DNA of 64,000 nt from Methylobacterium sp. 77 (GCF_000372825.1 NZ_KB910516.1:3983147-4047146), one strand, 5' to 3'. Positions 37,786 through 45,715 are shown, counted from the first letter of the stretch. The notes: a model not told the origin generated them from the sequence alone. A program made the numbers and translations.

Positions 37786-39063
37786 TCATCCGCCCCGGGT
37801 CACGAGATCGACGCTGCGCTTGACCCGGTAGAGCGGGTCGAGCAGCCAGCGGTAGAGGGGGCGCTTCTCCAGCGCGATATCGGCCTCGACCCGCATTCCC
37901 GCCTCCAGGCGGCGGCTCTCGCCATAGGCCACCACGCTGTTCTCGTCCGGCCGCACGATGATGCGGTAGATGCCGTCGCCGTTCCGCGCCTTGGCGCCGG
38001 CGGCCTCCGGCAGGTCGGCGGCCTCAAGGGGAGCGCGGGTGACCTCGGCGACGATGCCGCGATAGAGGCCGAAGCGCTGGAACGGAAAGGCGGCGTAGCG
38101 CAGCATCACGGCCTCGCCCGTATCGATGAAGCCGATGGCCGAGGATTCGACGAACAGATTCGCCTGCAGCCGGCCCTCGCTCGGCAGCAGGGTCAGCAGC
38201 GTCGCGCCGGCGGCGACCCCCTGTCCGGCCTGGACCCGGATGGAGGTGAGGATGCCCTTCTCGGGCGCCCGCACCTCGATGGCGCGGCGGGCCTCGCTCT
38301 CCGCCCGCTGCTGCTCGAGCTGCGCGGCGGTGCGGTCCATCTCCGCGAGGTCGCGGGCGAGCTTGTCGTCGAAAGTGGCGAGCGTCGCCTGCAACTCGCC
38401 GACCTTGCCGATGAGCTGCAGCCGCGAATTGCGGAACTGGGCGAGCTGCGAACTCGCCTGCAGGTAGAGGTAGTTCTGGTTCTGAAGGTCGGCCGAGCGG
38501 GCAAAGCCGTCGCTCACGGCCTTGGCGAGGACGTCGACCCGCTCCTTCAGCGGCGGCACCAGCTTCTCCTGAAGCTGGACCTGCTCCTCCAATTGCCGCG
38601 ACTGGGATTGCAGGTTGTCGATCTGCTCGGCGAGGGAGCGCTTCTCGGTGGCCGCCATGGCGGAGCGTAGCCGGGACTGCGCCTCGATCGTCTCCTTCTG
38701 CCGGGCGAGCTGATCGATGATGCGCTGCTGGGTCGGTCCGTTGGCCGAGACCGCGTCGAGGTCGAGGGTGTAGAGAAGCTGGCCCTGGACGACCCGGTCG
38801 CCCTCCTTCACCCCCGACGCGCTCACGCGCCCGGCCACCGGGCTCGCCACCGTGATGAGACCGACATCCGGCGTGAGCATGCCGAAGGCGTGGATCCGCC
38901 GGGTATAGGTGCCGAAGACGACGTACAGGATCGCCGCGATGGTGATCAGGATCGTGATCGCGGTCATCAACCTGATCGAGAGCGGCTGCACGACCTGAGC
39001 CTCGCCGAGCCAGGAATCCTGGCGCGCCTGGGCGACCTCTGCGCGAAAAAGCGGCGACGTCAT
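37786..39063 (-). CDS. HlyD-family periplasmic adaptor (CvaA-like)
   Basis: 425 residues. A short cytoplasmic start (TSPLFRAEVAQARQDSWLGE) precedes one membrane helix (IRLMTAITILITIAAILYVV, then FGTYTRRIHAFGMLTPD). A biotinyl-lipoyl half-motif (ITVASPVAGRVSASGVKEGD) and a second (IEVRAPEKGILTSIRVQAGQ) flank a long coiled coil (about residues 110-260), and the C-terminal beta domain has YRGIVAEVTRAPL. It bridges the ABC exporter at 35670 and an outer-membrane channel. The N-terminal start resembles CvaA adaptors of microcin V exporters. It lies 134 bases after the first peptide gene. Confidence 0.92.
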   Translation of the reverse strand: MTSPLFRAEVAQARQDSWLGEAQVVQPLSIRLMTAITILITIAAILYVVFGTYTRRIHAFGMLTPDVGLITVASPVAGRVSASGVKEGDRVVQGQLLYTLDLDAVSANGPTQQRIIDQLARQKETIEAQSRLRSAMAATEKRSLAEQIDNLQSQSRQLEEQVQLQEKLVPPLKERVDVLAKAVSDGFARSADLQNQNYLYLQASSQLAQFRNSRLQLIGKVGELQATLATFDDKLARDLAEMDRTAAQLEQQRAESEARRAIEVRAPEKGILTSIRVQAGQGVAAGATLLTLLPSEGRLQANLFVESSAIGFIDTGEAVMLRYAAFPFQRFGLYRGIVAEVTRAPLEAADLPEAAGAKARNGDGIYRIIVRPDENSVVAYGESRRLEAGMRVEADIALEKRPLYRWLLDPLYRVKRSVDLVTRGG

Positions 39064-39197
39064 CGGGTTCGGCGGTTCTCCTCGCCGAAAGGCGGCGTTC
39101 CTTGGTTTCGGCGGTCCTTATGCACGAGATGCGCGGCGGGCCTACCGGCCCGCCGCGCATCGTCACCGGAAATCCGACCGATGGGTCGTATCAGGGG

Positions 39198-39401
39198 TCA
39201 GTGGCCGCCGAGGAGACCGCCGACCGCGCCGAGGAGGCCGCCGACGAGACCGCTAACCAGCCCGCCGACCTGTCCGACCACGCCGGAGACGGCGCCCAGT
39301 TCGCTGGAGAGATCGAGTTCCAGGCCGAGGGCGAGGCCGCCGCCGACGGCGTCGAGTTCGGTGGCATCGAGTTCGCGGATGGTGTCGAGGTTCTTGGTCA
39401 T
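39198..39401 (-). CDS. Double-glycine-leader, glycine-zipper peptide 1 (microcin/bacteriocin-like)
   Basis: 67 residues. The leader (MTKNLDTIRELDATELDAVG then GG) has the ELxxVxGG cleavage motif of class II bacteriocins. The core of about 45 residues starts LALGLELDLSSELG and then repeats G-x-x-G/GG steps (VVGQVGGLVSGLVGGLL) to the end LLGGH. It has no cysteine, one acidic patch and otherwise only Gly, Val, Leu, Ala and Ser, so it should insert in membranes as a glycine-zipper helix or self-assemble. GGAGA precedes the ATG by 8 bases. It is a paralogue of peptide 2 upstream, and both precede the HlyD adaptor and C39 exporter. Antibacterial activity is inferred, not shown. Confidence 0.85.
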   Translation of the reverse strand: MTKNLDTIRELDATELDAVGGGLALGLELDLSSELGAVSGVVGQVGGLVSGLVGGLLGAVGGLLGGH

Positions 39402-39502
39402 GTCACGTCTCCAGGATCAGGCCGCGCGTTGGTCTCGCGCCGGGCCGGGAAAGTCGGGACGGCGGGGTTCGCGTGCCGCCGAACGGAATTTGCTTGCCAG
39501 CC

Positions 39503-39552
39503 GGACTACTTACAGGCCGGACTATCTGCGAGCTGGATTATTTGCCGCCGAG
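39503..39552. repeat. Degenerate 16-17-base repeats after peptide 2
   Basis: GCCGGACTACTTACA, GGCCGGACTATCTGCGA and GCTGGATTATTTGCCG follow each other across the stop codon of peptide 2 and its 3' flank. They look like a decayed tandem repeat; no function is evident. Confidence 0.4.
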
Positions 39553-39753
39553 CAGGCCGCCGACGAGACCGCCGACCGCACCGAGCAGGCCGCCGACGAG
39601 GCCGCTTACCAGCCCGCCGACCTGTCCGACTACGCCGGAGACGGCGCCGAGTTCGCTCGACAGGTCGAGGCCGACACCCAGGGAGAGGCCGCCGCCGACC
39701 GCATCGAGCTCCGATGCCTCAAGGGGGCGCATGGTGTCATTGTTGGTGGACAT
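39538..39753 (-). CDS. Double-glycine-leader, glycine-zipper peptide 2 (microcin/bacteriocin-like)
   Basis: 71 residues, paralogue of peptide 1. Leader MSTNNDTMRPLEASELDAVG then GG. The core begins LSLGVGLDL; from LDLSSELG onward 35 residues are identical to peptide 1, after which peptide 2 has four extra residues of the same G-G-L-V type and ends LLGGK instead of LLGGH. GGAGAG lies 7 bases before the ATG. It is the first gene of the putative operon peptide 2 - peptide 1 - HlyD adaptor - C39 exporter. The two DNA copies lie 352 bases apart, a clear local duplication in which leaders and termini diverged but the zipper stayed fixed. Confidence 0.85.
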   Translation of the reverse strand: MSTNNDTMRPLEASELDAVGGGLSLGVGLDLSSELGAVSGVVGQVGGLVSGLVGGLLGAVGGLVGGLLGGK

Positions 39754-40661
39754 GTTTTCTCTCCGATGTGTCGTTGATAGATCGATAGTTCTGTCTCGGA
39801 TCTATATTGGAAAGCAACCAAACTTGCTTCCTCCCCCTCAGACTACACGTCTCGTCATAGCCAGCAAGCCGCGATCTCATGCCTTGTCCCGAAGCGCGAC
39901 CGGGAGTTTTTCTTGTTGTCGATTGATGACCGGGCTTCGGATCGCCGGTGTGACGGTGCGGATGGGCATCCTATCTGCCGCCTGGATGCGGACGACTTGG
40001 CGATTCTGGATCGGCGGCGGCGGTGGGCTGGAATTATGTATTGTTCTGCATAAGCCGCTGATATGGGTGGCGAAATTTGTTCGACTTGACATTATGTCGC
40101 ACTTTATAGTGCTGTTTGATGCAGGCTTGACTGTATGGAATATGCTTCTCCCAACATCGATCGAGACGATGACAATCCCCTCATGCGCATGCGGCGAGGT
40201 CCGTTCGGAATGATGAATTCAAGTCGGGGGATGAATAAAGATCGACTGTTTCCGGCCTGAGCGAGTGCGGCCGTCGCGATCGAACGAAAAAGCCAAGACC
40301 AGAGGCAAGGCGGCGTGATATCAGGGAAGTCGGAGTGACATCATGCAAGATGGCGTGCCCCAATTGCAGTCCTGTTTTTGCCCCTCTTCCGAGGTGGCAA
40401 ATCGACGGGTCGAGCCGAGGGGGACGAGGAGGCTTTCGCGGGTCGATTGTCCGATGCATAGGAGGGACCGGCCAGTGGAGCCACGGCTCATGACGTGGTC
40501 ATCGACCGTCGGATGCGCCTTCGCCTCGCCAGGGTCCACGTCGCCAGGGTCCATGTCGCCAGGGTCCACGTCGCCGGGCTGCACGTCACTTGGACTGTCG
40601 ATGGAAGCGGATGCCAATGAGAGGCCTCGCATGCGAGGTGGGTTCGTGCGTGGATTCCTGA
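39754..40661. other. Long AT-richer intergenic region between peptide operon and AraC gene
   Basis: About 900 bases with no convincing gene on either strand. 39780-40210 is clearly more AT-rich than the rest of the window and probably contains the divergent promoters of peptide 2 and the AraC regulator. Open frames present lack ribosome sites and resemble no protein. It includes four 15-base repeats at 40526-40585. I looked for a small hydrophobic immunity gene here and saw none. Confidence 0.55.
40526..40585. repeat. Four 15-base tandem repeats
   Basis: Three near-identical copies of TCGCCAGGGTCCACG (one with T for C) and a fourth diverged copy, TCGCCGGGCTGCACG. They lie 75-135 bases upstream of the AraC start. 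On the minus strand they would read as a DPGDV repeat in an otherwise unconvincing frame. Confidence 0.75.
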
Positions 40662-41558
40662 ATGCGGATTGAGCGCAACGATTTCGGCTGCACCATCGAA
40701 CTCGACGGCGAGATCGAGGCGGTGCTCCAGACCAGCATGGGCCTCGGCTGGTCCGGCATCGGGTTCACCGATGTCCAGCTCGGCAGCCACGGGACGGTGT
40801 CGATCGTTCAGCAGGGCATTCACTTCGCCCTGTCCCTGGCGCCGCCGAGCCAGCGCTTCCTCTGTTCCGGCCAGACCTATCACTTCTCGGAAGACAACAT
40901 CATCGTCCTCGAGCCGGGGGCGGCCGTGGTCGAGCACTGGACCGGGCGGTTCCGCACCCTCGCCCTGAGGCTCGCCCCGGAGGCGGTCGAGCGCATCACC
41001 GACGTCTCGCTCGCGAAATCGCAGGTGCGGACCCGGTTCGTCCCCTCCCGGTCGCAGATCGCGGTGGGGCATCTGCTGCAGGCCGTGTCGGCCGATCTGG
41101 AGACCGGCTGTTCCAGCGGGCCTCTACTGGTGGAGAGCGTCTCGGCGACGCTGCTGCAGCTGTTCTCGAATGCGGAGGCGCCTCCCCGGCGCGCCGGACC
41201 CACGCTGACATCCGCGCAGGCCACCACTCTGCGCGACCTGATCCTCGCCCATCTCACCGACCCCCTGAGCCTGCAACAACTGGCCGATTCCATCGGCACC
41301 AGCGTCGGCCATCTGGTTAGGGCCTTCAGGACGTCCTTCGGCGTCACGCCCTATCAGTTCATCCTGCGCGAGCGGGTGAACCGGGCGCAGGACCTCATCG
41401 CCACCGGCACGCTGAGCCTGAGCGAGATCGTCCCCCTGGCGGGGTTCAGCGACGCGAGCCAGATGTCGAAGACCTTCCGCCGCCTCACCGGACAACCGCC
41501 GCGCGCCTTCGCCCGCGTCGCCCGGGGAAGCCGACCTGCGGGTCCGTCGAACGCGTAG
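40662..41558 (+). CDS. AraC-family transcriptional regulator
   Basis: 298 residues. The N-terminal 170 residues are a ligand/effector domain (QGIHFALSLAPPSQRFLCSG, FSEDNIIVLEPGAAVVEHWT). The C-terminal part has both AraC helix-turn-helix units (LSLQQLADSIGTSVGHLVRA and LSEIVPLAGFSDASQMSKTF, then RRLTGQPPRAFARVA). ATG 40662 opens the frame. It faces away from the peptide operon across a 900-base gap and is followed 369 bases later by an ABC exporter. Being the nearest regulator, it may control the peptide genes; this is inference from proximity. Confidence 0.88.
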   Translation: MRIERNDFGCTIELDGEIEAVLQTSMGLGWSGIGFTDVQLGSHGTVSIVQQGIHFALSLAPPSQRFLCSGQTYHFSEDNIIVLEPGAAVVEHWTGRFRTLALRLAPEAVERITDVSLAKSQVRTRFVPSRSQIAVGHLLQAVSADLETGCSSGPLLVESVSATLLQLFSNAEAPPRRAGPTLTSAQATTLRDLILAHLTDPLSLQQLADSIGTSVGHLVRAFRTSFGVTPYQFILRERVNRAQDLIATGTLSLSEIVPLAGFSDASQMSKTFRRLTGQPPRAFARVARGSRPAGPSNA

Positions 41559-41927
41559 GCGATCTCGCCCTGCTCCGAGATCGCCACGACGATCCAGCGG
41601 ATGGCCGTCCCGTTGAGTATCCGCTGCCCGGATGGGGCGACCGCACGCGCGGGGGCGGATCGAGGTGACACGACCGGGGCGAGCCCGTCGCCGGGAGCGG
41701 AGCGGCGAGGGAATGCCCACGACACGGTTGCTCAGCATCGATCTTGCAACGGCCGCGACGGCGGATCGGAATGCCTCTTCGGGGATTGGTGTATGGTCGG
41801 CCTGACACCCGTCCTGGTACGTAGACACCTGCGTATCCACGCTCTATGCCGCTTCGCGGTGGGGCCGATTGCAGGCCCACCCTCTCCCTCTGTGCCCGCG
41901 GATCAACAGCGAAGGGGCGACCCTTTA
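41559..41927. other. Intergenic region before the ABC exporter
   Basis: Nothing coding is supported here. The longer reading of the exporter's frame (from 41601) has Arg/Cys-rich composition unlike a protein. The region probably contains the exporter promoter; no clear operator was seen. Confidence 0.4.
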
Positions 41928-43757
41928 ATGCGAGCGCTGAAAGATCTCTTCCGCATCCTCGGGGCTCGCGATCGAAGACATCTCGCTCTCATCACCATCG
42001 GCCTCGCCATCGCGGCCGTCATCGAGGTGCTCGGCGTCGCTTCGGTGATCCCGTTCCTGACCCTGGTGGGTGATCCGTCCGCCGCCGAGCATATTCCCTA
42101 TCTCGCCAGCATCCGGGACCGGTTGGGCCTCGTCGATGAGCGCGCATTCCTGTTGGTGACGGGGGGAGCGGCCCTGGCCGCGATCCTGACGACGAGCCTC
42201 GTCAATGCCGTGCTCACCTATGCGCAACTGCTCTACACCAACCTGTTCGGCTTCAATCTGTCCCGCCGTTTGCTGGCCCGTTACGTCCATCGAGACCATC
42301 TGTTCTTCGCGCACGCCAACAGCGCGGAACTCGCCAAGAACGTGCTCTCGGAGGTCGACCGTCTGGTGTCTGGCGTTCTGACGCCACTGACCGTCGTCGC
42401 GTCGCGGGCCTTCTCCGCCCTGGCGGTGATCGTGTTCCTGCTCGCCTACGCCCCGCGCCTCGCCTTCATTCTCGGAGGCGGGTTCGGCAGCATCTACGTT
42501 CTGCTCTACCTGGTGATGCGGGCGCGCCTGGCGCGTCTCGGCGGTGTCGCCATCCGCGACAACGAGCAGCGCTTCCGCGTGGTCCAGGAGACCTTCGGCG
42601 CCCTGACGGAGTTGCGGCTCTACGGCCGCGCCGAAGCCTTCTCCGGCCGGTTCGACGCGCCCGCGCGCGCCTATGCCAGGGCCACGGCAGCGAGCCTGCT
42701 GACCGGGCAAGTGCCGCGCTTCGCCATCGAGGCGCTCGCTTTCGGCGGCGTCATCGTCGTCGTGCTCGTCGCACTCGCCCAGGGGCTCGACACCGCCGGC
42801 ATGCTGCCGCTTCTCGGCCTGTTCGCCTTTGCCGGCTACCGGATGCTGCCGGCCTTCCAGAACATCTTCAATTCCGCAGCCCTCATCCGGTTCTCCCTCC
42901 CCGCCGTCACGGTGGTGGCGGATGCCCTGGTCGGAGAGTGCGAGCCGCCGCCCCGCACGAGCCGGCGCTTGCCCTTCACCGATGCGATCCGCTTCCGGGG
43001 CGTGTCGTTCGACTATGCGACCGGACGCCCGGCACTGGCGGGCATCGATCTCACCCTGTCGAGCAACACCACGGTGGGGTTCGTCGGCCGCACCGGATCG
43101 GGCAAATCGACCTTGGTCGCGCTGGTCCTCGGCCTCGTCCAGCCGACCAGCGGCAGCGTGAGCGTCGACGGGATCGTCCTCGACCCTGAGACGCTGCCGG
43201 CGTGGCAGAACCGGATCGGCTACGTGCCGCAGGACGTGTTCCTCATCGACGGCAGCGTCACCGCCAACATCGCGCTGGGCATCGATCCGTCCGCCGTGGA
43301 TGCCGCCGCGGTCGAGCGGGCGGCACGGCTCGCCGGAATCCACGACGTCGTCATGCAGTTCGAGCGCGGCTACGAATCCGGGGTCGGGGAGCGTGGCGCC
43401 CGCCTCAGCGGCGGCCAACGTCAGCGGCTCGGGATCGCCCGTGCGCTGTACCACGACCCGGACGTGATCATCTTCGACGAGGCAACGAGCTCCCTCGACG
43501 GCGAGACCGAGGCGGCGGTGATGGCGGCGCTCTCGACCTTGGCGGGGAAGCGGACCCTGATCCTGATCGCGCACCGCCTCACGAGTCTCGCCGGCGCGGA
43601 TGTCGTCCACGTCCTCGACGAGGGCCGCCTGATCGCCTCGGGCGCGCCCGACATCATCCTTCCGAGGCTGGCGGCGGAATTCACGGCGCTCGACGACGCG
43701 GTCCCGGTCCAGGGAACGCTCGGCCGGGAGCAGGGCCGGCTGGCCTATCCGGCCTGA
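41928..43757 (+). CDS. ABC exporter, fused membrane and ATPase domains (PglK-like)
   Basis: 609 residues. The N-terminal half has six helices beginning ALITIGLAIAAVIEVLGVAS then VIPFLTLVGD, a start typical of PglK/WlaB-like exporters that flip lipid-linked sugars or export peptides. The ATPase has Walker A GRTGSGKST, NRIGYVPQDVFLIDGSV, signature LSGGQRQRLGIARALYHDP and Walker B IIFDEATSSLDG. Unlike the exporter at 35670 it has no peptidase domain. Start is ATG 41928 after GAAGGGGCGA. Near the bacteriocin-like locus, it could give self-protection by export, or it could be an unrelated glycan or lipid flippase. Confidence 0.85.
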   Translation: MRALKDLFRILGARDRRHLALITIGLAIAAVIEVLGVASVIPFLTLVGDPSAAEHIPYLASIRDRLGLVDERAFLLVTGGAALAAILTTSLVNAVLTYAQLLYTNLFGFNLSRRLLARYVHRDHLFFAHANSAELAKNVLSEVDRLVSGVLTPLTVVASRAFSALAVIVFLLAYAPRLAFILGGGFGSIYVLLYLVMRARLARLGGVAIRDNEQRFRVVQETFGALTELRLYGRAEAFSGRFDAPARAYARATAASLLTGQVPRFAIEALAFGGVIVVVLVALAQGLDTAGMLPLLGLFAFAGYRMLPAFQNIFNSAALIRFSLPAVTVVADALVGECEPPPRTSRRLPFTDAIRFRGVSFDYATGRPALAGIDLTLSSNTTVGFVGRTGSGKSTLVALVLGLVQPTSGSVSVDGIVLDPETLPAWQNRIGYVPQDVFLIDGSVTANIALGIDPSAVDAAAVERAARLAGIHDVVMQFERGYESGVGERGARLSGGQRQRLGIARALYHDPDVIIFDEATSSLDGETEAAVMAALSTLAGKRTLILIAHRLTSLAGADVVHVLDEGRLIASGAPDIILPRLAAEFTALDDAVPVQGTLGREQGRLAYPA

Positions 43758-44168
43758 CGCCGCCGCATCCTCACGCCCGCGCTGTCACCGTCTCGAACCG
43801 GCACCGTCGATGCAGAACCGGCCCGGAGCGCCTCGCGGTCGAAATCTGGCCCCGGGGACCCGTGCCCAAAGGTTCGAGAGGGGGGAGTCCTTCGGGTGCT
43901 GCCGGAAAGCCGAAATGCGCTTGGTGCGATGACCGTGTCGAACAGTCTCGGCTTCGTCTCAGGTTTGTCGCGGCGGCTGCGCTCGTCTCGAGATACGTGA
44001 GCACGCCCAGAATTCAGAAAGAACATCGGAAATGGTGCGACGATCCTGCTGATCGAGGTGCCAAACCGTCGGGTCGGCCGTCTCATCCCCCACCGTGCCA
44101 TACTCGCGGTCATCGTCCGAAGACGCATGGCATTCAGTCCGCCAGCCGAGGCTCGGCACCATCGTCGC
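43758..44168. other. Intergenic region, no supported gene
   Basis: About 410 bases between the ABC exporter and the convergent nucleotidyltransferase gene. Minus-strand frames of 77 and 127 codons exist but are Arg/Ser/Pro-rich, lack ribosome sites and look like nothing known. Probably the junction of a lower-GC insertion with the flanking chromosome. Confidence 0.4.
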
Positions 44169-44201
44169 TCAAGGCCAAGATGCGCTTAAGGCCAAGATGC
44201 G
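44167..44201. repeat. 17-base direct duplication at the end of the nucleotidyltransferase gene
   Basis: The segment AAGGCCAAGATGCGC with two flanking bases occurs twice in a row at the gene's 3' end. It changes the last residues of the protein (ARILALSASWP) and brings the present stop codon into frame. Confidence 0.55.
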
Positions 44202-44867
44202 CGCACGTACCAGATCGACCCGCCCCTCCGGGCCTCGGATGTTGCCTTCGAGAAGATGGTCGAAGTCTCGATCCGCTAGCAGCCCCCTGAAATGCTCGGC
44301 AATAAACCGCCGGATATCGGCATCTGTCCGTCGGACCTCGTCTATGATGTCCTCGCGGCCATCTACGATCAGGAGAATGTCCTCAAGATCGCGGCTGCCG
44401 AGAAGATCTTCGCCGCCGCGACCGAGATATGCCTCCAGCTTGGTCGCAATGAATAATTCAGGCGTCAGTCGTCTTATGTCGAGATCATCAGTGAGCGAGC
44501 AGGTGACTGCCGTTGCAATGCCCTTCGCATACCAGCGGTTGCTAAATCCGAGAATCTCTGGATCGTCGGGCATGAAATCGACTTTAAGGCCGTTGAGCGT
44601 CATCCGGCATATGACCGTCTCATCGGATGCATCCGTGAAACCTCTCTTTCGCAACTGTGCTTGTAATTCCGCCCATGCTGCATAGCCGGCGAGATCGACA
44701 ATCAGGTCAACGTCGTCCGTTGCTCTCAACTCTTCCATTGTGACGTCATCGGTGATGAAAAGAGCCGTCGTGCAACCTCCGACGAATACCATTCTGCCGC
44801 GAAGATCGGCGCCGAGAGCCTCGGCGACGGTCTGCAGCATTTGGAACAATTGGCCTCGAATATTCAT
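44169..44867 (-). CDS. Nucleotidyltransferase-fold protein, candidate toxin of a two-gene system
   Basis: 232 residues. The polymerase-beta-type nucleotidyltransferase motif is visible: VFVGGCTTALF (GG at 30-31), the metal pair in ATDDVDLIVD (Asp 52, Asp 54) and a third acid, Asp 97, in GLKVDFMPDD. This is the layout of AbiEii/MenT-type enzymes and of standalone minimal nucleotidyltransferases, which modify tRNA or proteins. The ATG overlaps the stop of the winged-helix gene by 4 bases, the classic antitoxin-toxin order. The DNA is lower in GC than its surroundings. It could instead be a resistance or housekeeping nucleotidyltransferase. Confidence 0.75.
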   Translation of the reverse strand: MNIRGQLFQMLQTVAEALGADLRGRMVFVGGCTTALFITDDVTMEELRATDDVDLIVDLAGYAAWAELQAQLRKRGFTDASDETVICRMTLNGLKVDFMPDDPEILGFSNRWYAKGIATAVTCSLTDDLDIRRLTPELFIATKLEAYLGRGGEDLLGSRDLEDILLIVDGREDIIDEVRRTDADIRRFIAEHFRGLLADRDFDHLLEGNIRGPEGRVDLVRARILALSASWP

Positions 44868-45439
44868 TTCGCGAGCAGCTTCTCGGAAAGCCTATCCTTT
44901 GCCAAGCCCGCCTCACGTTGGTTTCCGAGTCTGACAGCGTCTACCAGCGCGAGGTATTCGTAGAGACGTGCATCCTTCCCTGCCGCCTCGGGAACACTTT
45001 TGAATAGAGGCTGCACGGATTGCCCGATGTCCCGCCCTTCTGCGGACGGCCAAACGTAGATGTAATGCCCCCCGCTGAGGAGCATATCCTTCAGCATGGG
45101 CGCTGCGAATGCCGTTGGGATACCGCGAGTCATGGCTCCGGGCGCTGCTGGAAAGACGAACTTCAAGCCATGAACAATGAAGTTGTAAAGATCGCGACGA
45201 TTGGCCTTCGGCCGACCCGTCTTGTGGTCTTTGACGGCCAGCCCGGTGGAAAGAATGCGTTTTAATGAAGCATTGACCTCTGTCTTGCTGATCCCGAGCC
45301 ATGCTTCGAGAGTGCGAGCCGAGTAGGGTGCCTGGACCCTGATCGTCGACTCGCATCCTTCGGGTTCGCTGTTTTCCTGCTCTTGGAGGCTTACGAGCTT
45401 CAGCAGGACGACGACATCCTGGCTTTTAAGTCCGATCAT
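44864..45439 (-). CDS. Winged-helix DNA-binding protein, candidate antitoxin/autoregulator
   Basis: 191 residues. Residues about 1-80 suggest a winged helix (LKSQDVVVLLKLVSLQEQ, YSARTLEAWLGISKTEVNAS, LKRILSTGLAVKDHKTGRPK). The C-terminal half (FPAAPGAMTRGIPTAFAAPM, HYIYVWPSAEGRDIGQSVQP, LYEYLALVDAVRLGNQREAG) is not recognised. It is the first gene of a two-gene unit with the nucleotidyltransferase. A four-element repeat (45446-45481) lies immediately upstream of its start, as expected of autoregulation. It is not clearly AbiEi, so the pair may be a distinct type. Confidence 0.7.
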   Translation of the reverse strand: MIGLKSQDVVVLLKLVSLQEQENSEPEGCESTIRVQAPYSARTLEAWLGISKTEVNASLKRILSTGLAVKDHKTGRPKANRRDLYNFIVHGLKFVFPAAPGAMTRGIPTAFAAPMLKDMLLSGGHYIYVWPSAEGRDIGQSVQPLFKSVPEAAGKDARLYEYLALVDAVRLGNQREAGLAKDRLSEKLLAK

Positions 45440-45445
45440 ACAGCG

Positions 45446-45481
45446 CTGTCCTCTGTCCTAGGACTAAGGACAGTAGGACAT
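45446..45481. promoter_or_regulatory. Nested inverted repeats upstream of the two-gene unit
   Basis: CTGTCCT occurs at 45446-45452 and again at 45453-45459. Its complement AGGACAG is at 45467-45473 and a further TAGGACAT at 45474-45481. The four half-sites are arranged head to head 7 bases upstream of the winged-helix start codon, a typical autoregulatory operator. Confidence 0.7.
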
Positions 45482-45715
45482 GTCAGAGCCCTCTTCGTCA
45501 ACGGATAGATGCGCGTCGACCTTCATTCCCAGTCACACGCAGCCTCCTGCCTTCGCCGCCGCGCAACCCGCTTCGGTTGAACCGATGGCCGTCTGGCTGA
45601 CCTTGAGACGGTGGCGACAGGGTTCACCACGCAGCCGACAAGCGGGCCTTCCGAGGGTCTGCAAAGTCTCGGGAGCGGCCCCAGTCTGCTGAGACCATCC
45701 GTCAGATCCTCACCC

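Noticed and set aside
35580..37823. A 747-codon plus-strand frame opposite the C39 exporter
   Set aside because: Low-complexity antisense reading; the exporter on the minus strand is clearly the gene.
39877..40092. A 71-codon minus-strand frame upstream of peptide 2, considered as an immunity protein
   Set aside because: It contains a run of prolines, no membrane helix and no ribosome site, so it does not look like an immunity protein or any gene.
43745..44128. Minus-strand frames of 127 and 77 codons between the ABC exporter and the nucleotidyltransferase gene
   Set aside because: Arg/Ser/Pro-rich, no ribosome site, no family likeness; I treat the stretch as intergenic.
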